The notes beneath the pieces are model-generated. The model worked only from the letters and a program-made list of their open reading frames with translations. It made no database searches and had not been told where the DNA came from. DNA of 44,988 nucleotides from Cloacimonetes bacterium UBA6081 (GTDB lineage: Bacteria > Cloacimonadota > Cloacimonadia > Cloacimonadales > Cloacimonadaceae), in assembly GCA_002428685.1 (NCBI GenBank), contig DIXL01000116.1:7396-52383 (forward strand). Direction: 5' to 3'. Shown one piece after another: positions 15,638 through 24,448 of this stretch. Made by a program: the position numbers and the translations under genes. Position 1 is the first letter of the stretch; the number at the start of each line of letters is the position of its first letter.

Positions 15638-15880
15638 GCAAACTGCCCGATGCACGGTGTGTTTTGCTGTGTGGCTTGTTTTAACTTTCAATTTTTCAGA
15701 CAGAGGACAGCTTGAAACTCGGATGGATGTGAGTGAAACAAGAGACACTCTGAAATGAGAGTGTTGGGTGAAAATTGTGAGTCAAAACTGGTGTTTGGAG
15801 ATTTTGTGTTGACATATAAGGCACATGCAAATCTCTTGACCCAAACAAATGTAATTGGACTACAAAGGAGTACCAGATAA

Positions 15881-16090
15881 ATGAAACAGGGAATTCATCC
15901 TAAATATGAAATAGCCACCGTAACCTGCGCTTGTGGCAACGTGTTTCAAACCAGAAGCACAAAGGGAAATATGCAGGTTGATATCTGCAATGTTTGCCAT
16001 CCTTTTTACACCGGCAAGCAGAAGATTATCGACACCGCCGGCCGCGTGGAAAAATTTAACAAGAAGTATAATCTCAAATCAGAGAAATAG
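15881..16090 (+). CDS. rpmE: 50S ribosomal protein L31
   Basis: A 69-aa ribosomal protein L31 of the zinc-containing type: C16-A-C18 and C37-N-V-C40 form the metal site (TCACGN and CNVCHPFYTG). It sits at the subunit interface near the central protuberance. The start follows AAAGGAG. It precedes a DUF1385 gene and prfA, a common arrangement. A strong terminator follows the stop. Confidence 0.97.
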   Translation: MKQGIHPKYEIATVTCACGNVFQTRSTKGNMQVDICNVCHPFYTGKQKIIDTAGRVEKFNKKYNLKSEK

Positions 16091-16105
16091 CTTTTAGCCC
16101 TCTTT

Positions 16106-16155
16106 AACGCCATTACCGTAGCTTTTTTGCTAATCTGGAATGGCGTTCTTTTTTT
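16106..16155 (+). terminator. rho-independent terminator after rpmE
   Basis: AACGCCATT (16106-16114) pairs perfectly with AATGGCGTT (16139-16147). A small inner stem TAGC/GCTA lies in the loop, and a run of seven T follows at 16149. It ends 38 nt before the next start. Confidence 0.85.
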
Positions 16156-16192
16156 AACATTAATTTTTAGCAGACAATACTTAAGGAAACAC

Positions 16193-17173
16193 ATGACAGC
16201 AAAGAAAGAAATTAGCGTTGGCGGACAAGCAGTAATAGAAGGCGTAATGATGCGCGGGCCGGAAGCTTTGGCCACTGCCATACGCCGTAAAGATGGCAGC
16301 ATCGAACTGAAGAAAACCCCTTTTATCAGCATCACAACCAAACACAAACCCCTTGGTTTGCCAATCATCAGAGGCTTTGTTTCGCTGATCGAAATGATGA
16401 TCATAGGGATAAAAACCCTTACCTTTTCGGCCAATCGCTTTGAACTGGATTTAATTGCCGAAGACGAAGCCAAGGGGAAAGTAACAAAGAAAAAGAGCAG
16501 GGGAGCTACACAAGCTGAAGAGTTTTTCAGCTACGTTGTGGCTTTTGGCCTGGCCTTTCTTCTCTTTGGCTTGCTGCCCTATAAAATGTCGGACTGGATG
16601 CATCTTTCCAAGCAGAATTTTTATTTTAATCTGTTCGCCGGAGGAATCCGGATTGTATTCTTTGTGCTTTATATCTACCTGATTTCGCGGATGAAAGACG
16701 TTAAACGGCTGTTCCAATATCATGGCGCAGAACACAAAAACGTGAATGCTTACGAACATGATACTCCCTTGCAAATAGACAAGATACAAGGCTGGACAAC
16801 AATTCATCCCCGCTGCGGAACCAGCTTTATGTTTTTTGTGTTACTGATCGGAATCCTGATCTTTTCCATCTCCGATACGCTGGTTTCGGCGTTTATTTTG
16901 CATAAAGCTCTGCCCGTTTACCTGCGTTTGGGTTACCATATTTTGCTGATCCCGCTGGTTTCCGGAGTTTCGTATGAAGTGCTGAAGTTTTCCGGTACAA
17001 ACCTGAAACACCCGATAGTTAAGCTAATGACCATTCCTGGAATGGCCCTGCAACGAATCACAACTCAGCCCCCGGACGACAGCATGGTGGAAACCGCACT
17101 GGTAGCCATGAAAGCAGCTTTGGACATGGATATCAGCGAATACAACGTTACCATTATAGAGGACAAAGCTTGA
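16193..17173 (+). CDS. DUF1385 (YqhQ-like) membrane protein
   Basis: A 326-aa DUF1385 protein. The family hallmark ISVGGQAVIEGVMMRGPEALATAIR is present from residue 6 in pieces (GGQAVIEGVMMRGP), followed by LPIIRGFVSLIEMMIIG, several membrane segments (near 115-135, 155-175, 215-240 and 250-275), and the conserved YHGAEHKNVNAYE and HPRCGTSFM histidine/cysteine motifs that suggest metal binding. The biochemical role is unknown. ATG 16193 is chosen over the longer frame from 16127, because that frame runs through the terminator and the family starts here. The last codons overlap the TTG start of prfA. Confidence 0.92.
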   Translation: MTAKKEISVGGQAVIEGVMMRGPEALATAIRRKDGSIELKKTPFISITTKHKPLGLPIIRGFVSLIEMMIIGIKTLTFSANRFELDLIAEDEAKGKVTKKKSRGATQAEEFFSYVVAFGLAFLLFGLLPYKMSDWMHLSKQNFYFNLFAGGIRIVFFVLYIYLISRMKDVKRLFQYHGAEHKNVNAYEHDTPLQIDKIQGWTTIHPRCGTSFMFFVLLIGILIFSISDTLVSAFILHKALPVYLRLGYHILLIPLVSGVSYEVLKFSGTNLKHPIVKLMTIPGMALQRITTQPPDDSMVETALVAMKAALDMDISEYNVTIIEDKA

Positions 17174-18237
17174 TACCACGTGATAAACTGAACCTCCTGG
17201 AAACAGAATTGCGCGAAACGCAGGAACTGATTAGCGATCCTGCCATTATCAGCGATGCCAAAAGGTATCGGGATTCCTTGCGCCGCTTTAAGGAACTGGG
17301 CGAAATAAACCAAGCCTGGAAGCATTATCAGCAGATTGAACAGCATCTTGAAGAAGTAAAACATCTGCTTGTGGACGAAAGTGATGCCGACATGACAGCT
17401 ATGATAAAAGACGAAGCCCTTAGTTTGGATAGGCAATTGGAAGAGGCAGAGCTGAAACTGCGCGATCTGCTTATCCCCAGCGATCCTAATGACACCAAAA
17501 ACGCAATTATAGAAATCCGGGCTGGAACCGGAGGTGAGGAAGCCGGCTTGTTTGTGGCCGATTTATACCGTATGTATAGCTACTATGCAGGCTTAAAGGG
17601 TTGGAAACTGAGCTTGATAGACGCCAATGAAACCGGCTTGGGTGGATACAAAGAAGTGGTCTTTCAGCTATCCGGCGAAAACGTGTATGGTTTAATGCGC
17701 TTTGAAAGCGGGGTGCATCGGGTTCAACGCATTCCTCAAACCGAATCCAGTGGTAGAATTCATACCTCTGCTGTTAGTGTGGCTGTTTTGCCCGAAGCAG
17801 AGGAAATAGATATTGATATTGCTGATAACGACCTGCGCATAGATGTTTATCGCAGCAGCGGTCATGGAGGTCAAAGCGTAAATACCACCGATTCCGCGGT
17901 TCGGATTACTCATGTTCCCACCGGAATTGTGGTAACCTGCCAAGACGAAAAATCGCAAATCAAGAATAAAGCCAAAGCTTTAAAAGTACTGCGCAGCCGT
18001 CTATTGGATGCCGAAATCAGCAGACAGGAAAGTGAAATTGCCAAATCACGCAAGGCACAGGTTTCCACCGGAGACCGCAGTGCAAAAATCCGCACCTACA
18101 ATTTTCCGCAGTCCCGGATTACCGATCATAGAATTAACTTGACAAGCTATAACCTGGATGGCTTTTTGGCAGGGAATATTGATGAGTTTATCCAGGCTCT
18201 GCGAATTGCCTGGAGAAACGAGAAGGTGAACGAATAA
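17170..18237 (+). CDS. prfA: peptide chain release factor 1
   Basis: A 355-aa class-I release factor that recognises UAA/UAG and triggers peptide release. The GGQ loop is in SSGHGGQSVNTTDSAVR near residue 232. The codon-reading tripeptide region reads RIPQTESSGRIHTS: a P-x-T motif as in RF1 (RF2 has SPF), with Gln in the middle where Ala or Val is usual. The start is TTG 17170, overlapping the upstream stop by 4 nt, with GAGG about 9 nt before it. The methyltransferase prmC, often the next gene, is absent; a CorC-like gene begins at the very next base after the stop. Confidence 0.95.
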   Translation: MIPRDKLNLLETELRETQELISDPAIISDAKRYRDSLRRFKELGEINQAWKHYQQIEQHLEEVKHLLVDESDADMTAMIKDEALSLDRQLEEAELKLRDLLIPSDPNDTKNAIIEIRAGTGGEEAGLFVADLYRMYSYYAGLKGWKLSLIDANETGLGGYKEVVFQLSGENVYGLMRFESGVHRVQRIPQTESSGRIHTSAVSVAVLPEAEEIDIDIADNDLRIDVYRSSGHGGQSVNTTDSAVRITHVPTGIVVTCQDEKSQIKNKAKALKVLRSRLLDAEISRQESEIAKSRKAQVSTGDRSAKIRTYNFPQSRITDHRINLTSYNLDGFLAGNIDEFIQALRIAWRNEKVNE

Positions 18238-19494
18238 ATGGCCTTGGTTCAGATAGTTCTGACCCTGTTTGTCCTATTGTTTTTCTTAATGCTTTCCTTT
18301 TTGTTTTCCGGGCTTGAAACCGGCATGCTATCTATTGACCAGATCAGATTGGAGCACGATGCAAAGAAGAACAAAAGCCGGATTCCCCTGCTGCGCTTTG
18401 TGCGTCAGCCGGATAAGTTTTTGGGCACCATCCTGATCGGCAACAACATCGCTAATGTAATTTTGGCTTCTTTATCCACCTTGATTGTGCATCGGCTTGG
18501 CTCTATGGCTTTTGATGCCAGATACACCTCGCTTTTGGTTGGGTCAATCGTCCTGGTTTTTGGAGAGATTGTTCCCAAAGCCATCTTTCGTGATCATGCT
18601 GAAAAGTATGTCCCCCGCTTTTTCCCGGTTCTGCAATTTTTTTATATCCTGCTAAAGCCTTTAGTCTCCATCGTAACCTGGCTGAATAAAGCCATGCGCA
18701 GGATTCTTAAGCTGGAAGATGGATATCAATACGATTATTTAACCAAGGACGATCTTTCATTTCTGCTATCTCAAACCGAGGTTGATAGTATCAGTGCACC
18801 ACAAATGGAAATGATAGAGGGTGCCTTGGATTTTACTGAATTGGAAGCACGCAATGTAATGATTCCCCGCACCGACATTGTGGCTATCCCGGAAAGTGCT
18901 ACCATTGCCGAAGCCATAGAACTGGCCAGGGAAGAAGGTTTTACCCGCTATCCTGTTTTTCGCAACAATCTTGACGATATAGTAGGGATATTAATCATCT
19001 ACGATGTGTTGAAGAAAGACTGCAAACCAGATATGAAGGCTGGAGACATCATGCACGAGCCTTTGTTTGCACCTGAAAACACAGATATGGACATCCTGCT
19101 GAAAGAAATGCAGACCAAACGCCGCAGTATGGCTATTATAGTGGATTCCTATGGCGGAACTGCCGGTATAATCACCATGGAAGACATCCTGGAAGAGATT
19201 GTGGGCGAAATTGAAGATGAATACGATGTGGATGAAGACGATAATGATGTGGAACAAGTAAGCCCCAATACCTGGCTGGCTGCTGCCGATGTGGAAATTG
19301 ACCGTTTGGCCGATGACTATGGCATCGTGCTGCCCGAAGGCGATTATGAAACAATCGCAGGGCTTATTTTGGACAATTTGGCTCGCATTCCGCATCAGGG
19401 ACAGGTGATAACCATCAGTCCTTATAGAATTCAGGTTTTGCAGGCAACCCCCAAGAAGATTATTAAAGTAAAAATTCATAAATTAGGAGAATAG
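18238..19494 (+). CDS. CNNM/CorC-family membrane protein (DUF21-CBS-CorC)
   Basis: A 418-aa inner-membrane protein of the HlyC/CorC family, proposed to move or sense Mg2+ and other divalent cations. Residues 1-190 form the DUF21 membrane domain (LFSGLETGMLSIDQIRLEH, GNNIANVILAS, FGEIVPKAIFRDHAEKY). A CBS pair follows at about 205-325 (NVMIPRTDIVAIPES, RYPVFRNNLDDIVGI, and GGTAGIITMEDILEEIVGEI), then an acidic linker and a C-terminal CorC_HlyC domain with GDYETIAGLIL. It starts directly at the base after the prfA stop, so it is in the same operon. Confidence 0.93.
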   Translation: MALVQIVLTLFVLLFFLMLSFLFSGLETGMLSIDQIRLEHDAKKNKSRIPLLRFVRQPDKFLGTILIGNNIANVILASLSTLIVHRLGSMAFDARYTSLLVGSIVLVFGEIVPKAIFRDHAEKYVPRFFPVLQFFYILLKPLVSIVTWLNKAMRRILKLEDGYQYDYLTKDDLSFLLSQTEVDSISAPQMEMIEGALDFTELEARNVMIPRTDIVAIPESATIAEAIELAREEGFTRYPVFRNNLDDIVGILIIYDVLKKDCKPDMKAGDIMHEPLFAPENTDMDILLKEMQTKRRSMAIIVDSYGGTAGIITMEDILEEIVGEIEDEYDVDEDDNDVEQVSPNTWLAAADVEIDRLADDYGIVLPEGDYETIAGLILDNLARIPHQGQVITISPYRIQVLQATPKKIIKVKIHKLGE

Positions 19495-19496
19495 AC

Positions 19497-21161
19497 ATGA
19501 AGCTGATGGAGTGTGTCCCAAATTTCAGCGAAGGCAGAGACCCTGCGGTTCTGGATGCCATTGCCGCTGCAATTAAAGGCGTTAGCGGAGTAGTATTGTT
19601 GGACGTGGATCCCGGAGCGGATACAAACCGCACTGTGTTTACCCTGGCAGGCCAACCCGAAGCGGTTGTGGAAGCTGCTTTTGTGGCCATTAAAAAGGCT
19701 GCCGAACTGATAGACATGAGCAAACACCATGGAGAACATCCCCGCATGGGTGCCACAGATGTTTGTCCCTTTATCCCCATCTCCGAGCTTACTATGGATG
19801 AATGTGCCGATTATGCCAGAAAGTTGGGTAAAAGAGTTGGTGAAGAGCTTGGCATACCGGTATATCTATACGAAAATGCCGCTAGTAAAGCAGAATGGCG
19901 CAATCTGGCCACAGTGCGCAGCGGCGAATATGAAGCCCTGGCTGCTAAAGCCAAAGACCCATATTGGAAGCCGGATTTTGGCCCTCATACCTTTAATGCC
20001 AAAAGCGGCGCAACTGCCATCAGTGCCCGTGAATTTTTGATAGCCTACAACATAAACCTCAATACCCGCGATAAAAAGAAAGCCCACGAAATTGCCCTTT
20101 CCATCCGTGAAAGCGGAAAACCTGCGCGCGATGTAGCCGGAAAGCTTTTGAAAGATGAAAACGGCAACAAGATAAACAATCCGGGACTATTTACTCATTG
20201 CAAGGCAGTAGGTTGGTTCATCGATGCCTACGACCGTGCCCAGATTAGCATAAACCTTACCAATTACAAAATTACCCCTCCGCATCTGGTGCTGGATAAA
20301 GTGCGCGAACTGGCCGCCGAAATGGGCATTCAGGTTACCGGCAGCGAACTGGTTGGCCTAATTCCCAAGGCAGCCCTGGTGGAAAGCGGCAAGTATTATC
20401 TGGAAAAAATGAACGAAAGCACCGGCATCCCCGAAAAGATGATTATGGAAACAGCCATTCAGAGCATGGGTTTGGCTGAACTTGGTCCCTTCGATCTGGA
20501 CAAAAAAGTGATAGAATATGCCATAGCCCGCAAGGACAGCTTGGTTGGCATGAAGCTGGATGCCTTTTGCGATCTGCTATCCACCGATGCACCTGCGCCC
20601 GGAGGAGGTTCTGTGGCTGCTTTGTGTGCTGCCATGAGCGGAAGTTTATCGGCCATGGTGGCAAACCTCACCATCGGCAAAAAAGGCTATGAACAAGTTC
20701 AGGACGAGGCTTTTGCCATTGCACCCCTGGGGCAGGAGATAAAGCTGAAATCCATGGAATGCATAGACAGGGACACCGATGCCTTCTATGCCATGATGGA
20801 TGCCATGCGCCTGCCCAAAAAGACCGATGCTGAAATAGAATTTCGCAATTTGCAGATAGAAAAATGCACCCAGGCTGCCATTACCGCACCTCTAGAAACC
20901 CTAAGGCTATCTCTTGAGGCAGTTTCCCTTGCTTTCAGAATTGCTAAAATAGGCAATACAAATGCTTTGTCCGATGCAGGAGTGGCAGCTTTAACCGCGT
21001 TGTGTGCCGCAAAAGCAGCACATTACAACATCCTGATAAATATCTCCGGCATCACAGACCTGGCCTTCAAAGAAGCAACCCTGAACGAAGCTGCAGAGCT
21101 GATAGCCAAATGCAGCCGCCTTGCAGAGGATGTGGAACTGGAAGTTCGCAGCAAACTGTAA
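19497..21161 (+). CDS. ftcD: bifunctional glutamate formimidoyltransferase / formimidoyl-THF cyclodeaminase
   Basis: A 554-aa fusion. Residues 1-310 are a formimidoyltransferase (MECVPNFSEGRDP at the N terminus, VDPGADTNRTVFT, HHGEHPRMGATDVCPFIP with the catalytic His). Residues 340-554 are the cyclodeaminase (LLSTDAPAPGGGSVAAL, RDTDAFYAMMDAMRLPK). Together they move the formimino group from formiminoglutamate to tetrahydrofolate and release ammonia, giving methenyl-THF in histidine or purine breakdown. Such fusions are known from animals and some anaerobes. No hut genes are adjacent. The gene follows the CorC stop by 2 nt. Confidence 0.95.
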   Translation: MKLMECVPNFSEGRDPAVLDAIAAAIKGVSGVVLLDVDPGADTNRTVFTLAGQPEAVVEAAFVAIKKAAELIDMSKHHGEHPRMGATDVCPFIPISELTMDECADYARKLGKRVGEELGIPVYLYENAASKAEWRNLATVRSGEYEALAAKAKDPYWKPDFGPHTFNAKSGATAISAREFLIAYNINLNTRDKKKAHEIALSIRESGKPARDVAGKLLKDENGNKINNPGLFTHCKAVGWFIDAYDRAQISINLTNYKITPPHLVLDKVRELAAEMGIQVTGSELVGLIPKAALVESGKYYLEKMNESTGIPEKMIMETAIQSMGLAELGPFDLDKKVIEYAIARKDSLVGMKLDAFCDLLSTDAPAPGGGSVAALCAAMSGSLSAMVANLTIGKKGYEQVQDEAFAIAPLGQEIKLKSMECIDRDTDAFYAMMDAMRLPKKTDAEIEFRNLQIEKCTQAAITAPLETLRLSLEAVSLAFRIAKIGNTNALSDAGVAALTALCAAKAAHYNILINISGITDLAFKEATLNEAAELIAKCSRLAEDVELEVRSKL

Positions 21162-21170
21162 TGGGGTGGA

Positions 21171-21204
21171 AATCTCCCGATTTCCACGAGCCTATCAGGA
21201 GATT
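21171..21204. repeat. hairpin related to the 61-bp repeat at the window start
   Basis: AATCTCCCGAT and ATCAGGAGATT pair over 11 positions with one mismatch around a 12-nt loop TTCCACGAGCCT. The hairpins at 1-32 and 104-139 have the same stem core, the same loop length and the same CCAC(A/G)AGCC loop. The outer pair changes from G-C to A-T on both sides. It starts 10 nt after ftcD and has no T-run, so it is not a standard terminator. Confidence 0.75.
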
Positions 21205-21228
21205 AGCTCCCCACTTATCACCCCAAGC

Positions 21229-21591
21229 TTAGGGGTTTTCCCTTGCTTGTCTGAACATTCTATGGTATAACTGGCTGGTCTCTAACAGGAATTGCTCTTT
21301 ATTGGCATAGCGCATTACACCTCTGGCTGAGGGAGATGGCAGGATGTGGAGATTGACAATACTGTTTGTGTTACTCCCGCTGCAATTGATTAGCTCAAAC
21401 CTGCTTCCGTCTTGGTGCAGCTTAAGCAAACCCTTCTGGCTGCAAGATTTCAGGTAATCCTGCAGCCAGAAATAAACCCGGTTTTTGCTGGTGCAGAATA
21501 TCTGCGAAAGGCCTTCATGCTCTGCCAACAGCCTCAGGATGTTATTATACTCCAACACCTTCAGATGATAATCGGCGGCGCTGGAACCCAT
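21229..21591 (-). pseudogene. 5'-truncated uracil-DNA-glycosylase-like gene
   Basis: 120 codons from ATG 21591. The frame is open a little further upstream (WDKFERMGSSAAD), which resembles the middle of deoxyinosine/uracil DNA glycosylases, where LWDV..CER.GS.D is usual. The C-terminal motif NLHILPSPSARG fits the family's second active-site loop (LPSTSPA type). The first third, holding the catalytic GINPG-like loop and the substrate pocket, is missing; a stop cuts the frame just upstream and nothing similar was seen beyond it. The remaining protein could not work as a glycosylase. The family call rests on pattern memory and is moderately sure. Confidence 0.55.
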
Positions 21592-21876
21592 GCGTTCAAA
21601 CTTATCCCATCTTTCGCAAAATAGGGGCTAAGTTATTGCAAAATAGAGAGGGGGTTGTTCATTTGGGCACTAAACTCTGTGTTTGGAAATGACTTGATTT
21701 TTGCACAGTTTTACGATATTCAACGGATGTGAACGCTTTATTGCCTTGACCAGTTTGACGGCGCACACACTGTAGCACCACGTTCATTTGTATTATTCTT
21801 GGATGGGATAAAATAAAGTGGGGATTAGCCCCAAGATAATTGTAATATTAGTGAAAACAGCCCAACAGGAGTTATT
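21592..21876. other. intergenic stretch, no clear content
   Basis: The 285 nt between the decayed glycosylase gene and the lipoprotein gene show no convincing gene, terminator or repeat family. TATTAT at 21791 could be a -10 box, but the matching -35 region is poor. The missing 5' part of the glycosylase gene is not recognisable here. Confidence 0.4.
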
Positions 21877-22746
21877 ATGAAAAAGCTATCGTCAATCCGA
21901 CTTACCGCAATATTATGCGGTCTGGCTCTAATTCTATTACTTGCCGCCTGCGAAAAAAATTCGACAAATCTGGAAGAGACTCCTACCATCTCCAAGGACG
22001 CTGCCGAATCCCTTGCGGGCGATTTAGCCTATTCCACCGGTGGAACTATAGACCAACTGATGGATCTTAGTACTTTTGCAACCGTAAACGGCATGGAAGG
22101 CCTTGATGCGAAGTATCCGAACACATACTTTGATATTACAAGAACCTACGACCCCGTAAGCGGAGAATGGAGCATACATATTGAGCGTGAACGTGGAACC
22201 AGCGGCTCGATACCCTATGCCTTTGTAAACAGGGATTATACCTTGAAATACATGGATGCCTTAGGACAAGCACAGCAGTATTATGTAGTTAATGCCGATA
22301 CCGCACGCACAATTCAATTTAACGTAGTTCAGGGTTCAGGCAGGCACATAACCCGCAGACTTTCGCAGCAATTGAACCAACTGCATGCAGAGTGGACGGT
22401 TACCAATGCCAACCAGAACTTTATTACCATAAATGGAACATACAACCGGGCAGCCGTTGATACCATCCGCACCTGGAATCGTGTCCGCACTTCGGATCAC
22501 ACCCTGCAATTGAATGTGGCGGAGATGTCTGTTCCCCGCGGAGGTTATCCAGCTTTGGTAAATGCAATAAGTGGGCATATTACCGGGCACTTTCATGCAG
22601 ACGTAACCTTCACCCAGGGTGATTCCTACAGCGAACATACCATAGACAGGGATATTGATATTGTGATCGGCTCTGGCAGAGCAGAAATTGAAATAGGCTC
22701 CGAAAGCTTTATAGCAGACATTGTAAGCGGTGAGCTTGTTGACTAA
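21877..22746 (+). CDS. lipoprotein of unknown function
   Basis: A 289-aa lipoprotein. The signal peptide ends in LLLAAC, a clear lipobox with the modified Cys at about residue 25, followed by a low-complexity linker. The mature part is rich in beta strand and polar residues, with many Thr/Tyr and repeated short strands (ITRTYDPVSGEWSIHIE, TINGTYNRAAVDTIRTWNR, ITGHFHADVTFT). I do not recognise a family. The start follows ACAGGAG. It lies 90-100 nt before an ECF sigma gene and may be part of that envelope-response unit. Confidence 0.85.
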   Translation: MKKLSSIRLTAILCGLALILLLAACEKNSTNLEETPTISKDAAESLAGDLAYSTGGTIDQLMDLSTFATVNGMEGLDAKYPNTYFDITRTYDPVSGEWSIHIERERGTSGSIPYAFVNRDYTLKYMDALGQAQQYYVVNADTARTIQFNVVQGSGRHITRRLSQQLNQLHAEWTVTNANQNFITINGTYNRAAVDTIRTWNRVRTSDHTLQLNVAEMSVPRGGYPALVNAISGHITGHFHADVTFTQGDSYSEHTIDRDIDIVIGSGRAEIEIGSESFIADIVSGELVD

Positions 22747-22845
22747 TACCACAATTAAACAGCAGCGCAGGGTGCGAACCAACTCGCACCCGCGTTGCAT
22801 TATCTGGCAATAATCCCTTACGTGGTATGATACCTTTTGCAGGAT

Positions 22846-23352
22846 ATGGCACCGGAAAGCTTTGACCCGTTTATCAGGGCTAACAAAAATAGGATTTACA
22901 GCTACATATTACGTTTTGTAGTTATCGACGAGGATGCTCAGGACATCCTGCAGGAAGTGTGCATCGCCTTTTACGACAGGCTGGAAAAGATTAAGCAGGA
23001 AACTGCCTTGCCCTATATGTATCGCATGGCTCACAACATGGCACTTAACTGGAGCAAAGCAAACAAAAAGCATATCCTGAAACCAACCGGTGATTTTGAA
23101 AGGATTCCGGAGAAAGCCCCGAAAACAGAAGACTTTACAGCATTGAACCAAGCTATTGCCAAGCTGCCGGTAAAGCTGGCTATGGTTGTTCACATGTTCT
23201 ATTACGACAAGCTCAGCTACCGGGAAATTGGAGAACAACTTGGAATTAGCAGCAAATCGGTGGATTCGCTGTTAAACCGTGCCCGACGCAAGCTGAGGAA
23301 TTGTATCGCTATTAACGAAGAAGGAAATTTTGAACTAAGAAGCGGAGCATAG
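22846..23352 (+). CDS. ECF-type RNA polymerase sigma factor
   Basis: About 168 aa. Region 2 covers about 8-75 (FIRANKNRIYSYILRFV, EDAQDILQEVCIAFYDRL: the DxxQE-type core-binding helix; then MYRMAHNMALNWSK for -10 recognition). Region 4 covers about 100-155 (LNQAIAKLPVKLAMVVHMFYY, then helix-turn-helix LSYREIGEQLGISSKSVDSLLNRARRKLR). Size and domain pair are those of extracytoplasmic-function sigma factors. The start is unsure: ATG 22846 or TTG 22837, neither with a well-spaced ribosome-binding site. The next two genes encode a membrane protein and a periplasmic sensor-like protein that may control it. Confidence 0.9.
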   Translation: MAPESFDPFIRANKNRIYSYILRFVVIDEDAQDILQEVCIAFYDRLEKIKQETALPYMYRMAHNMALNWSKANKKHILKPTGDFERIPEKAPKTEDFTALNQAIAKLPVKLAMVVHMFYYDKLSYREIGEQLGISSKSVDSLLNRARRKLRNCIAINEEGNFELRSGA

Positions 23353-23374
23353 TCCCCGCTTCCCGGTGGTTAAA

Positions 23375-23698
23375 ATGATTATAGATAAAGACAAAATTCA
23401 GGATACCAAGGCAGTCAGATTAGAAGCAGCCTTGAACAGCATGCCGCAAAAAGAGCTTCCCTCTTATGTGGAGCAGCGTATATTGGCGCGCGTGCCAGAG
23501 CAGGCGGACAAACGGCAACGTGCAGCCCACAGATCGTTTTCGCGCTTGCAATGGGCTATGCTGACCCTGGGGGTAGTGGCTGGATTATTCAGCAGCATTA
23601 CCTTCACCAACCTTGCCGTGCGCCAACCGGCTGACAACTGCGAAAGCATAACCGGATTGTATGAATTGAGTGATCCGGGTATTCTGGACCTGTATTAA
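23375..23698 (+). CDS. single-pass membrane protein, probable anti-sigma partner
   Basis: 107 aa from ATG 23375 (GTG 23366 is also in frame). The N-terminal half is cytoplasmic and helical (LEAALNSMPQKELPSYVEQRIL), a form often seen in small anti-sigma factors of ECF operons. One membrane segment lies near 65-87 (WAMLTLGVVAGLFSSITF), then a short outer tail. No zinc HxxxCxxC motif is present. The anti-sigma role is inferred from position right after the sigma gene and from the architecture; sequence alone does not prove it. Confidence 0.7.
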   Translation: MIIDKDKIQDTKAVRLEAALNSMPQKELPSYVEQRILARVPEQADKRQRAAHRSFSRLQWAMLTLGVVAGLFSSITFTNLAVRQPADNCESITGLYELSDPGILDLY

Positions 23699-23713
23699 AC
23701 ATTGGGAGAAACC

Positions 23714-24298
23714 ATGAAGAAAAATTGGTTGCTTATCGCCCTGCTGCTTTCCGTTGTGATAAACCTAGGTGTGTTAATCTCTTTAGTCAGGCACTGGCAC
23801 CAAACTAACAATATTAATGAGAGGGGTGACACTAATACTCCTGCGGATTCAACTATGATTTCAGCCCAAGAATGGCAGGAAGCCAGCAGATTATTGTTCA
23901 AAACCAGAGAAAAAAGCAGACCGCTGATAGAAAGCTCCGTGCTTGCCCGCCGTAAGTTTATGAAATCAATCTCCGACAAGGACTTTAATAAAGCAGAAAC
24001 GACCAAAGCCCTGAAGGAGTTTCTCACCGCACGTAATGCTATGGAAGAATCCCTGGGGAAAGGGCTGATTGAGGTTCGCTCCGGCATGAGGGATTCACTG
24101 GCAGCCGTTTTCTTTGCCAATCGTTTCCGCCAAAAAGGTCTTTCCCGGGAACGGATTGCTGAAAGGTGGGAACGTCAACCCGCTAATAGAGATTCTTTAC
24201 TGATGGGTAGAGACCAAAGACCTCGGGAGATCGTTAAAGACAGAATCAAGGAACGGATTAGGAAAAGAAGACAAGCACTAAGAAACAAGGACTTATGA
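23714..24298 (+). CDS. periplasmic Spy/CpxP/ZraP-like protein with N-terminal anchor
   Basis: 194 aa from ATG 23714, with GGGAG 5 nt upstream. An uncleaved anchor or signal lies at 6-25 (LLIALLLSVVINLGVLISLV). The rest is a long charged helical region: LARRKFMKSISDKDFN, then EFLTARNAMEESLGKGLIEVR, the pattern of the heavy-metal-resistance/Spy fold in which R/K-rich helices form a cradle. The tail is very basic (KDRIKERIRKRRQALR). It closes the sigma operon, 15 nt after the membrane protein. Proteins of this type often sense misfolded proteins or metals in ECF systems. The ligand is unknown. Confidence 0.7.
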   Translation: MKKNWLLIALLLSVVINLGVLISLVRHWHQTNNINERGDTNTPADSTMISAQEWQEASRLLFKTREKSRPLIESSVLARRKFMKSISDKDFNKAETTKALKEFLTARNAMEESLGKGLIEVRSGMRDSLAAVFFANRFRQKGLSRERIAERWERQPANRDSLLMGRDQRPREIVKDRIKERIRKRRQALRNKDL

Positions 24299-24448
24299 TC
24301 GTCGCAAGCATTCTGACCTTATTCATTTATATATATAACGCATGAATGAATCATTTGCCTTTGTTGAGATAGAGCCAACCCCATAAAAAACTATTTTACA
24401 ACCATCTTCTATCACACTTCTTTTTGGGATTGGAGCATCCAAATAAGA

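Noticed and set aside
15549..15758. 69-aa plus-strand frame in the rsmD-rpmE gap
   Set aside because: It runs through the inverted repeat, has no ribosome-binding site, and its composition is not protein-like.
15809..15837. rpmE promoter based on TTGACA at 15809
   Set aside because: No acceptable -10 box lies 16-18 nt downstream; TCTCTT is too poor.
16127..16192. N-terminal extension of the DUF1385 protein
   Set aside because: It would begin inside the rpmE terminator, and the family starts near ATG 16193.
21171..21204. Terminator of ftcD
   Set aside because: A good stem is present, but no T-run follows and the sequence belongs to a dispersed hairpin family.
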